From contig CAZLMW010000045.1 in NCBI GenBank assembly GCA_964560875.1, forward strand, positions 1-57,460: 57,460 bases of DNA, read 5' to 3'. This DNA is from CAZLMW01 sp964560875 (GTDB lineage: Bacteria > Myxococcota_A > UBA9042). Shown piece after piece: positions 36,430 through 44,639 of this stretch (positions are counted from its first letter, which is position 1; every line of letters starts with the position of its first letter). The notes beneath the pieces were generated by a model. That model ran no database searches and had not been told where the DNA came from. It saw nothing but the letters and a program-made list of their open reading frames with translations. Position numbers and translations under genes: made by a program.

Positions 36430-39180
36430 CTACGCGGACTTGGTCGCGGCCTTGCCACGGCCGGATGCGCTGCGTGGCCGGCTCAAGCGGTCGACGCGTT
36501 TGAGGACCTTCTGCGCAGCTTCCGTGCGCCCGATTCGCATCAGGAATGCGGCCTGCGTCTGCAAGGTCGTGCTCAACGCGTTGCGGTCGTTCGCCTCGAT
36601 CCAAAGCTGTGCGGCGCGTGTGAACGCAGCATCGGCAGCGTCCACGTCGTCGGACCCGGCGAGGATTTCGCCGAGCGTGCCCATGGCTGCGGCCTTTACC
36701 CGAGCCACGTCGCTCAGCTGCGCGGCCGCCACACTGCGGCGAGCCCACGTGATCGCGCGCTTGCCGTCATCGCGCTGAAACGCAGCGACGGCGAGGTTGC
36801 GCGATGCGTCGGACAACAGGTTGTGATCTTCGAGGCGGCCTGCGCCTTCCACAGCTTTGTAGAGAAGCGCTTCGGATTCTTCGAGACGACCGCTCTTGAG
36901 CAGCGTTTCGCCGAGGTTGTTCTGCAGCATCGCCTGCATGCGCCTGTTGCCGATGCGTTTTGACAGGTCGTAGGCCTCTTCCATCGACGCGACCGCTTCT
37001 TCGACCTCGCCGGAGTTGAGGTGTAGCGCACCCATCGCGTTGAGGCTCTCCACCAGACCGTGGACCTCTTTGCCTTTGCGACGGATCGTGATGGCGCGCT
37101 CAAGGTGGCTGCGGCTGCGCTCGAAATTGCCAACGGTCATCGCGAGGATGCCCATATTCGTCAATGTGATCGCGAGCCCGGCCTTATCGCCGATCCGCTC
37201 ACGGAACTGGGCGGCCTTTTGCAAAAAGCGCAGCGCCGGCTTGACGTTGCCGTTGAGCCAGTACGTTCGACCGATGTCATCGCTGCACGCGGCCTGACCG
37301 GCGATGTCGCCGACGGTTTCGAAGAGGCGCAGCGCCGGCACGAGGTGGTCGATCGCCTTGCTGATCTGCCCCTTGGCGCGGAATAGGCGGCCCAGGCGGT
37401 TGAGAGCGCGGGCGCCGTACACCCGGGCACGGTGGCTCCAGGCGACACCGAGCGCGTCCCGATAGAGGTCTTCCGCTTCGTCGCTCAGCCCTTCGAGTTC
37501 GGCGAGGCGACCGAGCGCCAACATGCCGTGCAGGTGCACGCCAGCCGCCTCGGGAGGTGACAGATCGCGCGCCTTGGTCAGCAAGCGGCGGGCGTCGTCG
37601 TTGCGGAGCTGCTCGAGCGCGCGCTCTCCGGCTCGCAGGTACAGGTGTGCGGCGTGCGCCGTCTCCCCACATGCGACCCACAGCGGCGCCAACTCTTCGG
37701 CGAGCTCGGCCGCACGCGGGCCGCCAACAAGCTCCAACCATTCAGCCGCGCGGTGACACAGGTCCGGCATCTCCGCTGCGCTGAACGTGTCGCGCAGCTT
37801 TTCGACGTCGGACTTATCAACGAACCGGTAGCCCTGCTCGGCCGGGAGAACGGGCGTGCGTTCGTGCAGGACCAGGCCCATATCGACCATCTTGCCGAGC
37901 ACCATCGCCACGCTTTCGGGCACACCGTCGTTGCCGAGGCCTTCAAGCGAATCGATCATGGTGGCTTTGGCGCGGAGCATCGAAACGACGCCACCGAGCC
38001 AGAAAAACTGGCCGAACACCGAGGCGTATTGCGCGATCTCGAGCTCTTCTTCGGAGAGCGTGGCGAAGGGACCGCCGGTGCGCGTGCGCAGCTCGCCTTT
38101 GCGGATCAGCTCTTCGAGGACAGCGGGCTCGAACAGCCACTGGGCGCCGACGCCGCGAACACCGCCGCTGCTCGTCAGCGATTCGATCGCCGCCAGTAGC
38201 GCACCCGGCTTGCCTTCCGCGTGCTGGACGAGGACGTGCCGGCCGTGATCGGTGATGCCGTCAACGCCCTTGAGGGCGGTTTGGGCCAGCGAATCGAGGG
38301 CCTCGTCGGTCAACGGCTGCAGCGTGACGCCGTCGAGGTTGGCCAGCCACTGCCGTCGATTCACGCCGCGATCGTCGGACACGACGATGAAAACGACGGG
38401 CAGCGCTTTGAATTCCTTCTCGAGCTTGGCGATGAACTCGAGGCTTTGCGCGTCGGATTCACCCGCGTCGTCGACGATGACCACTGTCGGTGCGTCGCGA
38501 AGATCGCGCAGCCACAGCGTTTGGAGCGCTTCTTTGGCGCGCCTGGCCTGCTCGTTGCGATCTTCGAAGTCGATGTCGTGCTCGGCCCAGAAGTGAAAGC
38601 CCAGCATCGGGCCGCAGGTTCGGGCAACTTCGGCGCCGGTATGATCGCCGAAAAGCAGCTCGCCCGCGCGTTCGAAGCGTTCGCCGGCGATGGTTCCGCC
38701 AAGGTACTCGGGGATATCGAATCGGAGCCGCAGCAGTCGCTCGACCAGCGCGTAAGGCCGGTGACAGCTCTGTGCGTTCGCGACGATCACGCGGGCACGC
38801 TTGTGATCGGCCAGCACACGATCGCGCACAGCCGAGAGCAGCCTGGAGCGCCCGCTGCCGTTTTCGCCGCGAACCAGCAGCACTTGCCCTTTCTTACGGG
38901 CGAGCGCGTCGATTACGCGACGGCCGACATCGTCGATCTCCGCCTTGCGCCCGACGAGTCCGAGGTCTTCAGCGTCGACAAGCCACGGCAGCTCGAACTT
39001 GGCGGGCAACACCTCGCCACGGGACGAAAAGACCGGGCTGGCTTCGATGAGATCGGCTTCGTCGAAGAATCCGCCGACGATTTCCTGGGTCGTCGTGCGC
39101 GGATCGGCGAGCGCTGTGAGGCAAACCTCGCAAAACCGAAAGCCTGTGACGTTGTCGTGGCCGCAGCTTGGGCACTTCAT
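36430..39180 (-). CDS. Zinc-ribbon / AAA ATPase / TPR signalling protein
   Basis: A 916-residue cytoplasmic protein. It begins with a zinc ribbon (CPSCGHDN then FCEVC, residues 3-19). A short linker is followed by a STAND/AAA-type NTPase: DLGLVGRKAEID, Walker A RGENGSGRSRLL (~100) and Walker B TVVIVDDAGESD (~235). Residues ~490-890 are tandem TPR-like helices (KAIDHLVPALRLFETVGD, ITLTNMGILAMTVGNFERS, NLGETLLKSGRLEESEAL), a protein-interaction superhelix. The layout resembles MalT- and adenylate-cyclase-associated ATPase/TPR regulators, but no DNA-binding, cyclase or kinase domain is present. ATG start, with a promoter candidate 132 nt upstream. It lies upstream of the sigma-factor gene in the same direction with 400 bp between them. 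Partner unknown. Confidence 0.8.
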   Translation of the reverse strand: MKCPSCGHDNVTGFRFCEVCLTALADPRTTTQEIVGGFFDEADLIEASPVFSSRGEVLPAKFELPWLVDAEDLGLVGRKAEIDDVGRRVIDALARKKGQVLLVRGENGSGRSRLLSAVRDRVLADHKRARVIVANAQSCHRPYALVERLLRLRFDIPEYLGGTIAGERFERAGELLFGDHTGAEVARTCGPMLGFHFWAEHDIDFEDRNEQARRAKEALQTLWLRDLRDAPTVVIVDDAGESDAQSLEFIAKLEKEFKALPVVFIVVSDDRGVNRRQWLANLDGVTLQPLTDEALDSLAQTALKGVDGITDHGRHVLVQHAEGKPGALLAAIESLTSSGGVRGVGAQWLFEPAVLEELIRKGELRTRTGGPFATLSEEELEIAQYASVFGQFFWLGGVVSMLRAKATMIDSLEGLGNDGVPESVAMVLGKMVDMGLVLHERTPVLPAEQGYRFVDKSDVEKLRDTFSAAEMPDLCHRAAEWLELVGGPRAAELAEELAPLWVACGETAHAAHLYLRAGERALEQLRNDDARRLLTKARDLSPPEAAGVHLHGMLALGRLAELEGLSDEAEDLYRDALGVAWSHRARVYGARALNRLGRLFRAKGQISKAIDHLVPALRLFETVGDIAGQAACSDDIGRTYWLNGNVKPALRFLQKAAQFRERIGDKAGLAITLTNMGILAMTVGNFERSRSHLERAITIRRKGKEVHGLVESLNAMGALHLNSGEVEEAVASMEEAYDLSKRIGNRRMQAMLQNNLGETLLKSGRLEESEALLYKAVEGAGRLEDHNLLSDASRNLAVAAFQRDDGKRAITWARRSVAAAQLSDVARVKAAAMGTLGEILAGSDDVDAADAAFTRAAQLWIEANDRNALSTTLQTQAAFLMRIGRTEAAQKVLKRVDRLSRPRSASGRGKAATKSA

Positions 39181-39311
39181 GTCGACCTCAGATGAGCGGC
39201 TCGTGGCCGCCTCTCAGCGCCCGCGCCATGGAATTGCAAGAGCCCGAAATCACGCAGCTTTCGAGCCTTCGGTGAGGGCTCGTCGTGGGGGCTTGAGGCA
39301 GCGCGGGGCGC

Positions 39312-39339
39312 GGAGTATCCAGACCATACCGCAAATTGC
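39312..39339 (-). promoter_or_regulatory. Promoter candidate for AAA/TPR gene
   Basis: On minus, TTGCAA at 39339-39334, a 16-nt spacer and GATACT at 39317-39312, about 132 nt before the ATG. Both boxes match the consensus at four of six positions. It resembles the promoter at 50094-50121 (TTGCAA, 16 nt, TATACT). Confidence 0.4.
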
Positions 39340-39444
39340 AAGCGGAGTGGATCACAGCCGGCCTTGCGTGGGTGCATCGCGGCGTGGAAATGCGCCGGGG
39401 CGGACGCGGTTGGAGCACGTTTGCGCCACATCGGCCCGCCCGAT

Positions 39445-39472
39445 TGACAACGTTTGATCGGCGAATATAGTC
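39445..39472 (+). promoter_or_regulatory. Strong sigma-70-type promoter
   Basis: TTGACA at 39445-39450, a 16-nt spacer and TATAGT at 39467-39472. This is the best consensus promoter in the window. It would start a transcript near 39480 with a leader of about 165 nt before the lipoprotein at 39644. Confidence 0.7.
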
Positions 39473-39643
39473 CACCCGCTCACCGTATATGAGCAGTGGA
39501 CGTGGCTTGCCCCACCTCGCCGGGAAACCGACGGGAACGAAGAGTCCGACCACGACGAACACGAATGAACCGACCCGAGCGGTTCGACAATTACCCCCGA
39601 GACCCAGCCGATTGGCCGCCCGTCTCGGCGACAGGAGACCACC

Positions 39644-40402
39644 ATGAGGATTTTTTTCGCAGCGATTGCGATTTCCAGCCTGCTCGTCGCGGGCTGCGAC
39701 GCGGGCACCGGCGATGACGGCACAGGCACCGCAGACGGCACCGTTGCCGACGGCGGCGCTGACACCGGCGGCGGAGCGGACGCTGGCAGCACCGGCGGCG
39801 ACGCTGGCGCGGCCGACGCAGGCACCACGAAGACGACCTACGCGTCGATCGTGATCTACGACGGAAGCAAGGCCAAGCCGGCAGTGTGCAGCGGCACCGG
39901 CCCCGGCGCGGACATCGAGGCGGTCGCCCTGTGGCGCGGCAGCAAGCTCCTCGGCGTTGGCAAGCCGGGTACGCCCAACTACGCCAAGTCCACGGCGAAG
40001 GGTTGCGCGGACAACAAGCACGGTGAAGCCGACGACATCGAAGCGATCACCGGCGCGGTCGGCACGATCGACCTCAAGGCGGCCGAGACCGGCTACCTGT
40101 CGCTCGCGGGCGGCTCGGTCGAGGTCCAGTTCGGCGCCTGCACCGGCGGCGGCGACGATCCCAAGGCCTGCGACGGCAAGGGTGACCTTGTGAAGGCCGA
40201 GGCCGGCGACATCGTCGAGGTCTACGAGATCGGTCCGAAGTACAAGACCGACTTCAAGATGTTCAAGGGCTGCAAGTGCGCGGCTGAGGGCTACGAAGTC
40301 GACGCCCGCGTGGACAAGGGCAAGTCGGGCGCCAGCGACAACGTGCTCGGCGGCTCGCCCGGCGACACCACCAAGTTCACCATCAAGGCCCCGGGCGCGT
40401 AG
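39644..40402 (+). CDS. Lipoprotein with Gly/Asp/Ala spacer
   Basis: A 252-residue lipoprotein. GGAG 6 nt before the ATG and a signal ending LLVAGC are clear. A low-complexity spacer (Gly, Asp, Ala, Thr; ~20-62) leads to a globular part of ~190 residues with about six Cys and recurrent acidic/Gly turns (GADIEAVALWRGSKLLGVG, GEADDIEAITGAVGTID, SLAGGSVEVQFGACTGGGDD). The content is beta-rich and may bind metal or ligand, but I recognise no family. It has the strongest promoter in the window and a clear terminator after it, so it is a highly expressed monocistronic gene by inference. Function unknown. Confidence 0.8.
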   Translation: MRIFFAAIAISSLLVAGCDAGTGDDGTGTADGTVADGGADTGGGADAGSTGGDAGAADAGTTKTTYASIVIYDGSKAKPAVCSGTGPGADIEAVALWRGSKLLGVGKPGTPNYAKSTAKGCADNKHGEADDIEAITGAVGTIDLKAAETGYLSLAGGSVEVQFGACTGGGDDPKACDGKGDLVKAEAGDIVEVYEIGPKYKTDFKMFKGCKCAAEGYEVDARVDKGKSGASDNVLGGSPGDTTKFTIKAPGA

Positions 40403-40427
40403 TCCCCGACCTTGACCAAAGGACGCT

Positions 40428-40464
40428 CGCGGGAGGTCGGAAACGGCCTCCCGCGTTGCTTTTT
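40428..40464 (+). terminator. Rho-independent terminator
   Basis: CGCGGGAGG (40428-40436), a 10-nt loop and CCTCCCGCG (40447-40455) form a perfect 9-bp GC-rich stem followed by TTGCTTTTT. It lies 25 nt after the lipoprotein stop at 40402. Confidence 0.9.
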
Positions 40465-40543
40465 GGCGCTCCTTCGCGCGGACATTGCGATTGTTTGGAC
40501 ACCGGTAGCCGCCTCGCCTACCTTTTTGAACGGCGGAGTACGC

Positions 40544-41281
40544 ATGGCCAACCCACGTCCAATCGCAGCAAATCTCGTGACGACCGTTCGCGCGATCGGC
40601 GTTGCGCTGTGCGTTGCGGCGCTGTGCCTCCTGGCCAGTCCCGTGCACGCCCAGGCGCCCGCCAAACCCAGCGCTGCCAAACCCAGCGCTGCCAAACCCA
40701 GCGCTGCCAAACCCGGCGTCGCCAAGCCGGGCGCCAGGCGTGGCAGCTCGCGACAGACGTGGCTCAGCGCTGAAGATCTCCGCCTGGGCGCGTTCAAGGC
40801 GCCGCCGTCGCCGTTCCCGTTCCCGCTGCTGGGCGACGAAAAGGCGCGCGAGGTGTACGTCGATCGCCTCGGCAAGCTCTACAAAGAGCGCCCCTACAAG
40901 GGTCTCGTTCCCAACTGGAACCGCCGCCGTGGCTCGCTCCGTCGCACTCGCTGCAAGGTCTCGGCACAGCCGCTCACCTGGGTCGGCTTTCAGAACAACT
41001 TCGACAGCTCGCGCATCTTCGTCCAGGTGCAGGGCGATGCCTGCGGCTACGTCTATCGGCCCGATGCCAAACACATCGTGATCGACCTGCCGGCGGTGTA
41101 CATCGGCAACCCAAATTTGCGGCGCGACATCCTCACCGGCGCCTTTCCGACCCCGGTCAACCTCGTCCACGTCGATGAGATCAAGGGCCGTGGCGTGCGG
41201 ATCACCATTGCGTTGAAGACGCGACAGCGCTATTTGTCCGCGCACCTGGGCCGCTACGTTTTCGTAGACGTCGCCCGATAA
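40544..41281 (+). CDS. Exported protein with AMIN-like C-terminal domain
   Basis: A 245-residue exported protein. GGAG at 40534 fits the ATG at 40544. A type I signal ends near SPVHA (~residue 35). Residues ~36-62 are (AKPSA/G)n repeats from a 15-bp DNA repeat. The C-terminal ~105 residues (TWVGFQNNFDSSRIFVQVQG, HIVIDLPAVYIGN, GVRITIALKTRQRYLSAHL) have the strand pattern of AMIN domains, which target periplasmic proteins to peptidoglycan or secretin complexes, with an unusual Cys pair (CKV, then ACGYVY). The GT2-like gene follows after 19 nt, so the two may be cotranscribed. The AMIN call is tentative. Confidence 0.7.
   Translation: MANPRPIAANLVTTVRAIGVALCVAALCLLASPVHAQAPAKPSAAKPSAAKPSAAKPGVAKPGARRGSSRQTWLSAEDLRLGAFKAPPSPFPFPLLGDEKAREVYVDRLGKLYKERPYKGLVPNWNRRRGSLRRTRCKVSAQPLTWVGFQNNFDSSRIFVQVQGDACGYVYRPDAKHIVIDLPAVYIGNPNLRRDILTGAFPTPVNLVHVDEIKGRGVRITIALKTRQRYLSAHLGRYVFVDVAR
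40661..40735 (+). repeat. 15-bp tandem repeat inside CDS 40544-41281
   Basis: Three identical 15-nt units GCCAAACCCAGCGCT (40661-40705) followed by two degenerate units to 40735. They encode AKPSA, AKPSA, AKPSA, AKPGV, AKPGA, a flexible linker just after the signal peptide. Confidence 0.92.
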
Positions 41282-41300
41282 ATCCCTCCGCGGATTCACC

Positions 41301-42293
41301 GTGAACAAGCCTCGCAACAACGGCCGCTCCGGCGGCTCGCGCAAAGTCGTGATCGCGCCTCCGGGCTCGGCATCCAAGGGTGCAGAGGGAGGCCGCAAGG
41401 TCACGATCGCTCCACCTGGTTCGGCCTCCAAGGACGCCAAGTCCGACCGCAAAGTGACGATCGCGCCAGCCGGTTCCGCGTCGAAATCGAAACCTGAATC
41501 GTCACCCAAGCCGGCGCCAAAGCCCGCCACCGCGGACACGAAAGCGACGACCAAAGACGAGGCGCCAGCCAAGATGCGCGCTCCGCAGCGCAGCGCTCCC
41601 GTCTACATTCAGCGACGTCACCAGCCGGCTCCCCAGGGCAAGACCAGCGCGGATCCAGCGACGTCGTCTCGGCCTGCCGCAGCGAAGAAAGCCGCGCCGC
41701 GTCGTTCGATGGCCGTGGTGATCGCGACGTGCAACGACGAGAGCCGCATCGCGGACCGAATCGCGGGCTGGCGGGCGATCGTCACGGCGATGGATACCCG
41801 CTGGGTCGTGCTCGACTTCGGTTCAACCGACGGAACTGTGGCGGCGGTACAGCCGTTGCGGGTCGAGTTGATCCAGGCGCCCGGCGGCCGTGTCGACATC
41901 CTCGCGACCCTCGACCGCTGCATGCGTGAGACCGAGGCGGACGTTGTCGTATTCGTCGATGCCGTGATGGAGCCCGACGCCATCGTGCACACCGTCGCAG
42001 ATCGGGCGGCCGCTGGCGCGTCGCTCGTCGTTCCCCAGGTGCGATTGCCGGGTCTCGTCGCCGTTTCGCGCGGGACGTGGAAGCACGACGCGTTCGCCGG
42101 TCACTTCGACCTGATCGACTGGGCCGAGCACACGGGCCATTCCGTTGGCGTGCGCACAACTTCCGGCGGCTTGTCGGATGACAAGGTCGACAACGCGCCG
42201 ATCAGCCGCCTCGTAGATGGCCGCAAGCGCCGTCTGCTGCGTCGTTTGGCGTGGCGAACCCGCGAGCGTCTCGAGCGCCTCGGCGACGGGTAG
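41301..42293 (+). CDS. GT-A (GT2-like) protein with N-terminal repeats
   Basis: A 330-residue protein with two parts. Residues ~1-135 are low-complexity and basic, with three copies of RKVxIAPxGSASK at an 18-residue period. Residues ~136-290 look like a GT-A glycosyltransferase: MAVVIATCNDESRIADRI, WVVLDFGSTDGTVAAV (the DxGSxDGT signature of GT2 enzymes) and ADVVVFVDAVMEPDAIV in the position of the DxD metal site, here DAV. The family's acceptor region is short, so activity is uncertain. There is no signal peptide. The start is GTG at 41301 with only a weak ribosome site (CGGA). It follows the AMIN-like gene closely. Confidence 0.7.
   Translation: MNKPRNNGRSGGSRKVVIAPPGSASKGAEGGRKVTIAPPGSASKDAKSDRKVTIAPAGSASKSKPESSPKPAPKPATADTKATTKDEAPAKMRAPQRSAPVYIQRRHQPAPQGKTSADPATSSRPAAAKKAAPRRSMAVVIATCNDESRIADRIAGWRAIVTAMDTRWVVLDFGSTDGTVAAVQPLRVELIQAPGGRVDILATLDRCMRETEADVVVFVDAVMEPDAIVHTVADRAAAGASLVVPQVRLPGLVAVSRGTWKHDAFAGHFDLIDWAEHTGHSVGVRTTSGGLSDDKVDNAPISRLVDGRKRRLLRRLAWRTRERLERLGDG
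41340..41486 (+). repeat. Three 54-nt coding repeats (IAPPGSASK motif)
   Basis: Three copies at 41340-41378, 41394-41432 and 41448-41486 encode RKVVIAPPGSASK, RKVTIAPPGSASK and RKVTIAPAGSASK, separated by variable 5-residue linkers. The DNA copies differ mostly at third codon positions, so the protein motif seems to be conserved. Confidence 0.85.
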
Positions 42294-42308
42294 CTTCCCC
42301 GCGGTCGG

Positions 42309-43847
42309 CTAGAAAGAGGTCGATTCGACGTCGTAGCGCTGGCGGGCTTTGGCTTTGCTGGCCGCGCCGGCCGGTGGCGCCTTGGACTTGGCCTTCTTGG
42401 CGCTCGCGGCCCGCTTGGCGGCGGCTTTCTTGGCTCGCGCGAGCTGAACCTTGCGGACGCGCTTGATCTCGCCGCTAGCCCACCGCTCGGTCTTCACGTC
42501 GCCGCTCTTGCGCGCGAGGTTGAGGATCTGCCTGAGCACGGCGACCAGGCCTTCTTCCGTCTTGGTCGCGGCGGCTTTCTTCTTGAGCTTGGCGACCTCG
42601 CCGGCGATGTCTTTTTGCAGCTTCTGGCGCGCGTCCTTTTCGGCGACGGACTCGTCGTCTCCGGCGCTCTTGGCTGACTCTTTGAGGGGCTTGGGGATCT
42701 TGTTGGGCTGCGGTTGGAATCGCGGCGACGAAGACGCGCGGGGAGAGGCGGCCGGACGCGGGGCTGACGGGGCGGACTTGGCGCGTCGAGCGTAGCTGTC
42801 TTGCTTGGGCTGGGAGCGGCTCTTGCCGAGGGCGGCCTGCACGGCTTCGCGGCGAGCCTCTTCCTTTTCCTTCTGCTCGGCGGGCCGCTTCTGCTGCAGC
42901 GCCTTTGCCCCGGACGCGTAGCCGGATTTCGAGCTGTTCCACACCTGCTGAGCGCGCTTTTTCTTCGCGGTCGGTCGCGGCGGCGGCGGCTTGGCGTATC
43001 CGGCGCTATCGGCCTGCTTGTAGTCGAGCGCGTTGTCGATGTTGCCGTCGTCGAGGTCGAGCGCGGTTGCCACGTTTTTGCGGGCGGGCTTGGGCCGGGG
43101 GCGCGGGGGCACGACTTTGCGAGACGCGCGCCGTTTGCGGGCCTTCACCTTCGGCTTGGGTTGCAGGTCGTCGAGCTCGCCAGCGGCCTGGTCGCGACGG
43201 TTCTGCGCGCCCTTGTCTGCGGGGCCGAGCGACGCTGGTGTGGCCGCGAAAGTGCGTCGCGGAACGCGGCCCTTGCCCTGGGCGCCGGCAGCCGGTTGTG
43301 CAACGGCGGGCTTGGCTTCGGCCGCAGCGGCGACGCGTTTTTCGCCAGCGGGTTTGTCGGCGGCGGGCGCCTCGGCGGCGGGTTTGCCAGCGGGTTCGTC
43401 GGCGGCGGGCGCGGCAGACGCCTCGTCCTCGGTCTTCTTGGCCGGGTTGTTCATCGCGACCATGCCGGATTCGCCGGCCGCTGCGGGCTCGTTTTCGGGC
43501 CGGATGCCGACCGCGACGAGCAACGCCAGCGCCGTTCCCGCCATCAGCACGGGTCCCGGTCGCATCAGGAACGCGAGCAGGTTGGCGAACGGGTTGGCCG
43601 GGTTGGCGTTGAGCTCGGCCTGGGCGACCGCGGCGTTCATGATCGCGGAGCGGACCGACGCCGGGACTGGCGCAAGCTCCATCTCGCCGACGCGGCGGGT
43701 GATCTGCACGAAGTCGGCGAGCTCGTCCTTGAACTCACCGGGGACCTCGGTCGAGCCACCGACGGACGATACGTCACCGGTGCGCGCCTCAAAGGCCGCC
43801 ATCAGTGCAAGCTCGTCACGACTGAGTTCCGGTGTTCGTTCGGTCAT
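42309..43847 (-). CDS. Membrane protein, candidate anti-sigma factor
   Basis: A ~512-residue single-pass membrane protein directly downstream of an ECF sigma gene (84 nt). The N-terminal ~95 residues are soluble (SRDELALMAAFEARTGDV, PGEFKDELADFVQITRRVG), followed by a membrane segment near residues 98-117 (VLMAGTALALLVAVGI). This is the usual topology of an anti-sigma factor, but no HxxxCxxC zinc motif is present. The remaining ~390 residues are extracytoplasmic, very rich in Ala, Lys, Pro and Gln, with coiled-coil-like stretches (EKEEARREAVQAALGKSR, AEKDARQKLQKDIAGEVAK). ATG 43847 is preferred over TTG 43862. The anti-sigma role is inferred from position and topology only. Confidence 0.65.
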   Translation of the reverse strand: MTERTPELSRDELALMAAFEARTGDVSSVGGSTEVPGEFKDELADFVQITRRVGEMELAPVPASVRSAIMNAAVAQAELNANPANPFANLLAFLMRPGPVLMAGTALALLVAVGIRPENEPAAAGESGMVAMNNPAKKTEDEASAAPAADEPAGKPAAEAPAADKPAGEKRVAAAAEAKPAVAQPAAGAQGKGRVPRRTFAATPASLGPADKGAQNRRDQAAGELDDLQPKPKVKARKRRASRKVVPPRPRPKPARKNVATALDLDDGNIDNALDYKQADSAGYAKPPPPRPTAKKKRAQQVWNSSKSGYASGAKALQQKRPAEQKEKEEARREAVQAALGKSRSQPKQDSYARRAKSAPSAPRPAASPRASSSPRFQPQPNKIPKPLKESAKSAGDDESVAEKDARQKLQKDIAGEVAKLKKKAAATKTEEGLVAVLRQILNLARKSGDVKTERWASGEIKRVRKVQLARAKKAAAKRAASAKKAKSKAPPAGAASKAKARQRYDVESTSF

Positions 43848-43931
43848 CGGGTGATTCCACAACGCCGCGGTCCCCGCCGCGGCGCTACTACCTTAACTTA
43901 ATCCGTCTGCGCCCATGTCAAAGACGCAGGG

Positions 43932-44531
43932 CTACAGGTGCTCCTTCAATGCTTGCCTCAAGGCGACGAGCGCATACCGCATGCGGCTCTTCGCGGTGTT
44001 CTCTTTGCAGCCCACCGTCTGCGCGATCTCTTTAAAAGACATCGCCGAGTACTGGCGCAGCACGAATACCTCGCGCTGATCGTTGGGTAGCGACGCCAGC
44101 GCGACCTCGAAGGTCTCGCGAAACTGGGCATCTGCCGTCGCTCGCAGGCCGTCTTGGCCGGCTTTGTGATTCTCGATGACGTCGTGGCGGGTCATGCCGC
44201 CTTCGCGCCCGACAGGATCCTCGAGCTTGGGGATCTCACGGAATTTATCGCGGCGGCTGGCGTCGATGCACAGGTTGCGCGTGATCGAGAACAGCCAGGT
44301 CTTGAACTTGGCGTTGCCCTTGAAACTGGCGCCGTTGCGGACGACTCGCATGAACGCATCCTGGACGACGTCGTCCGGTCTCTTGGCGCCTTGCCGATAA
44401 GCAAAGGCCTTGAGCCGGTCGGCGTACCGGTCGTAGAGCGTCCCCATGGCGCGGGAATCTCCCGCGAGGAAACGCTTCATCAGGGCTTCGTCGCTCTGTT
44501 CCTCGTCCGAGGCGAAGATCCAGAACCACAT
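43932..44531 (-). CDS. ECF-type RNA polymerase sigma factor
   Basis: A ~199-residue ECF sigma factor. Region 2 shows DEALMKRFLAGDSRAMGTLY, DVVQDAFMRVVRN and KFKTWLFSITRNLCIDASRR. Region 4 shows LASLPNDQREVFVLRQYSAM, SFKEIAQTVGCKENTAKSRM and RYALVALRQAL, the -35 recognition helix. No region 3 is present, as expected. ATG 44531 or GTG 44540 could start it; GGGAG lies just 2 nt before 44531. A possible autoregulated promoter on minus (TGAAAC at 44598-44593, 17 nt, TGTAGA at 44575-44570) is weak. The membrane protein downstream is the likely anti-sigma partner. The signal sensed is unknown. Confidence 0.92.
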   Translation of the reverse strand: MWFWIFASDEEQSDEALMKRFLAGDSRAMGTLYDRYADRLKAFAYRQGAKRPDDVVQDAFMRVVRNGASFKGNAKFKTWLFSITRNLCIDASRRDKFREIPKLEDPVGREGGMTRHDVIENHKAGQDGLRATADAQFRETFEVALASLPNDQREVFVLRQYSAMSFKEIAQTVGCKENTAKSRMRYALVALRQALKEHL

Positions 44532-44639
44532 CGCTCCCACCGGGGAATACGTACGAGATCGGCTGGCGATCTACAGCGCACCGTTCAAGGCCGTTTCATA
44601 CCAGCGCTCAGAGGGGGCGTCGAGTCGCTGCGAATGTGG

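Larger units (their letters stand above)
39181..39643. other. Divergent regulatory region
   Basis: 463 bp between the AAA/TPR gene (minus) and a lipoprotein gene (plus). It holds one promoter in each direction (39312-39339 minus, 39445-39472 plus), a perfect 6-bp stem CGAGCC/GGCTCG (39262-39282) in the leader of the minus gene, and a small GCTCA/TGAGC dyad at the expected start of the plus transcript. An Arg-rich 73-codon frame at 39496-39717 is not supported as a gene. Confidence 0.55.

Noticed and set aside
39496..39717. Arg-rich 73-codon frame after the strong promoter
   Set aside because: It overlaps the lipoprotein start, lacks a ribosome site, and looks like untranslated leader.
39188..41572. 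794-codon minus-strand open frame
   Set aside because: It lies opposite three well supported plus-strand genes and a terminator, has no recognisable domain, and is explained by high GC giving open antisense frames.
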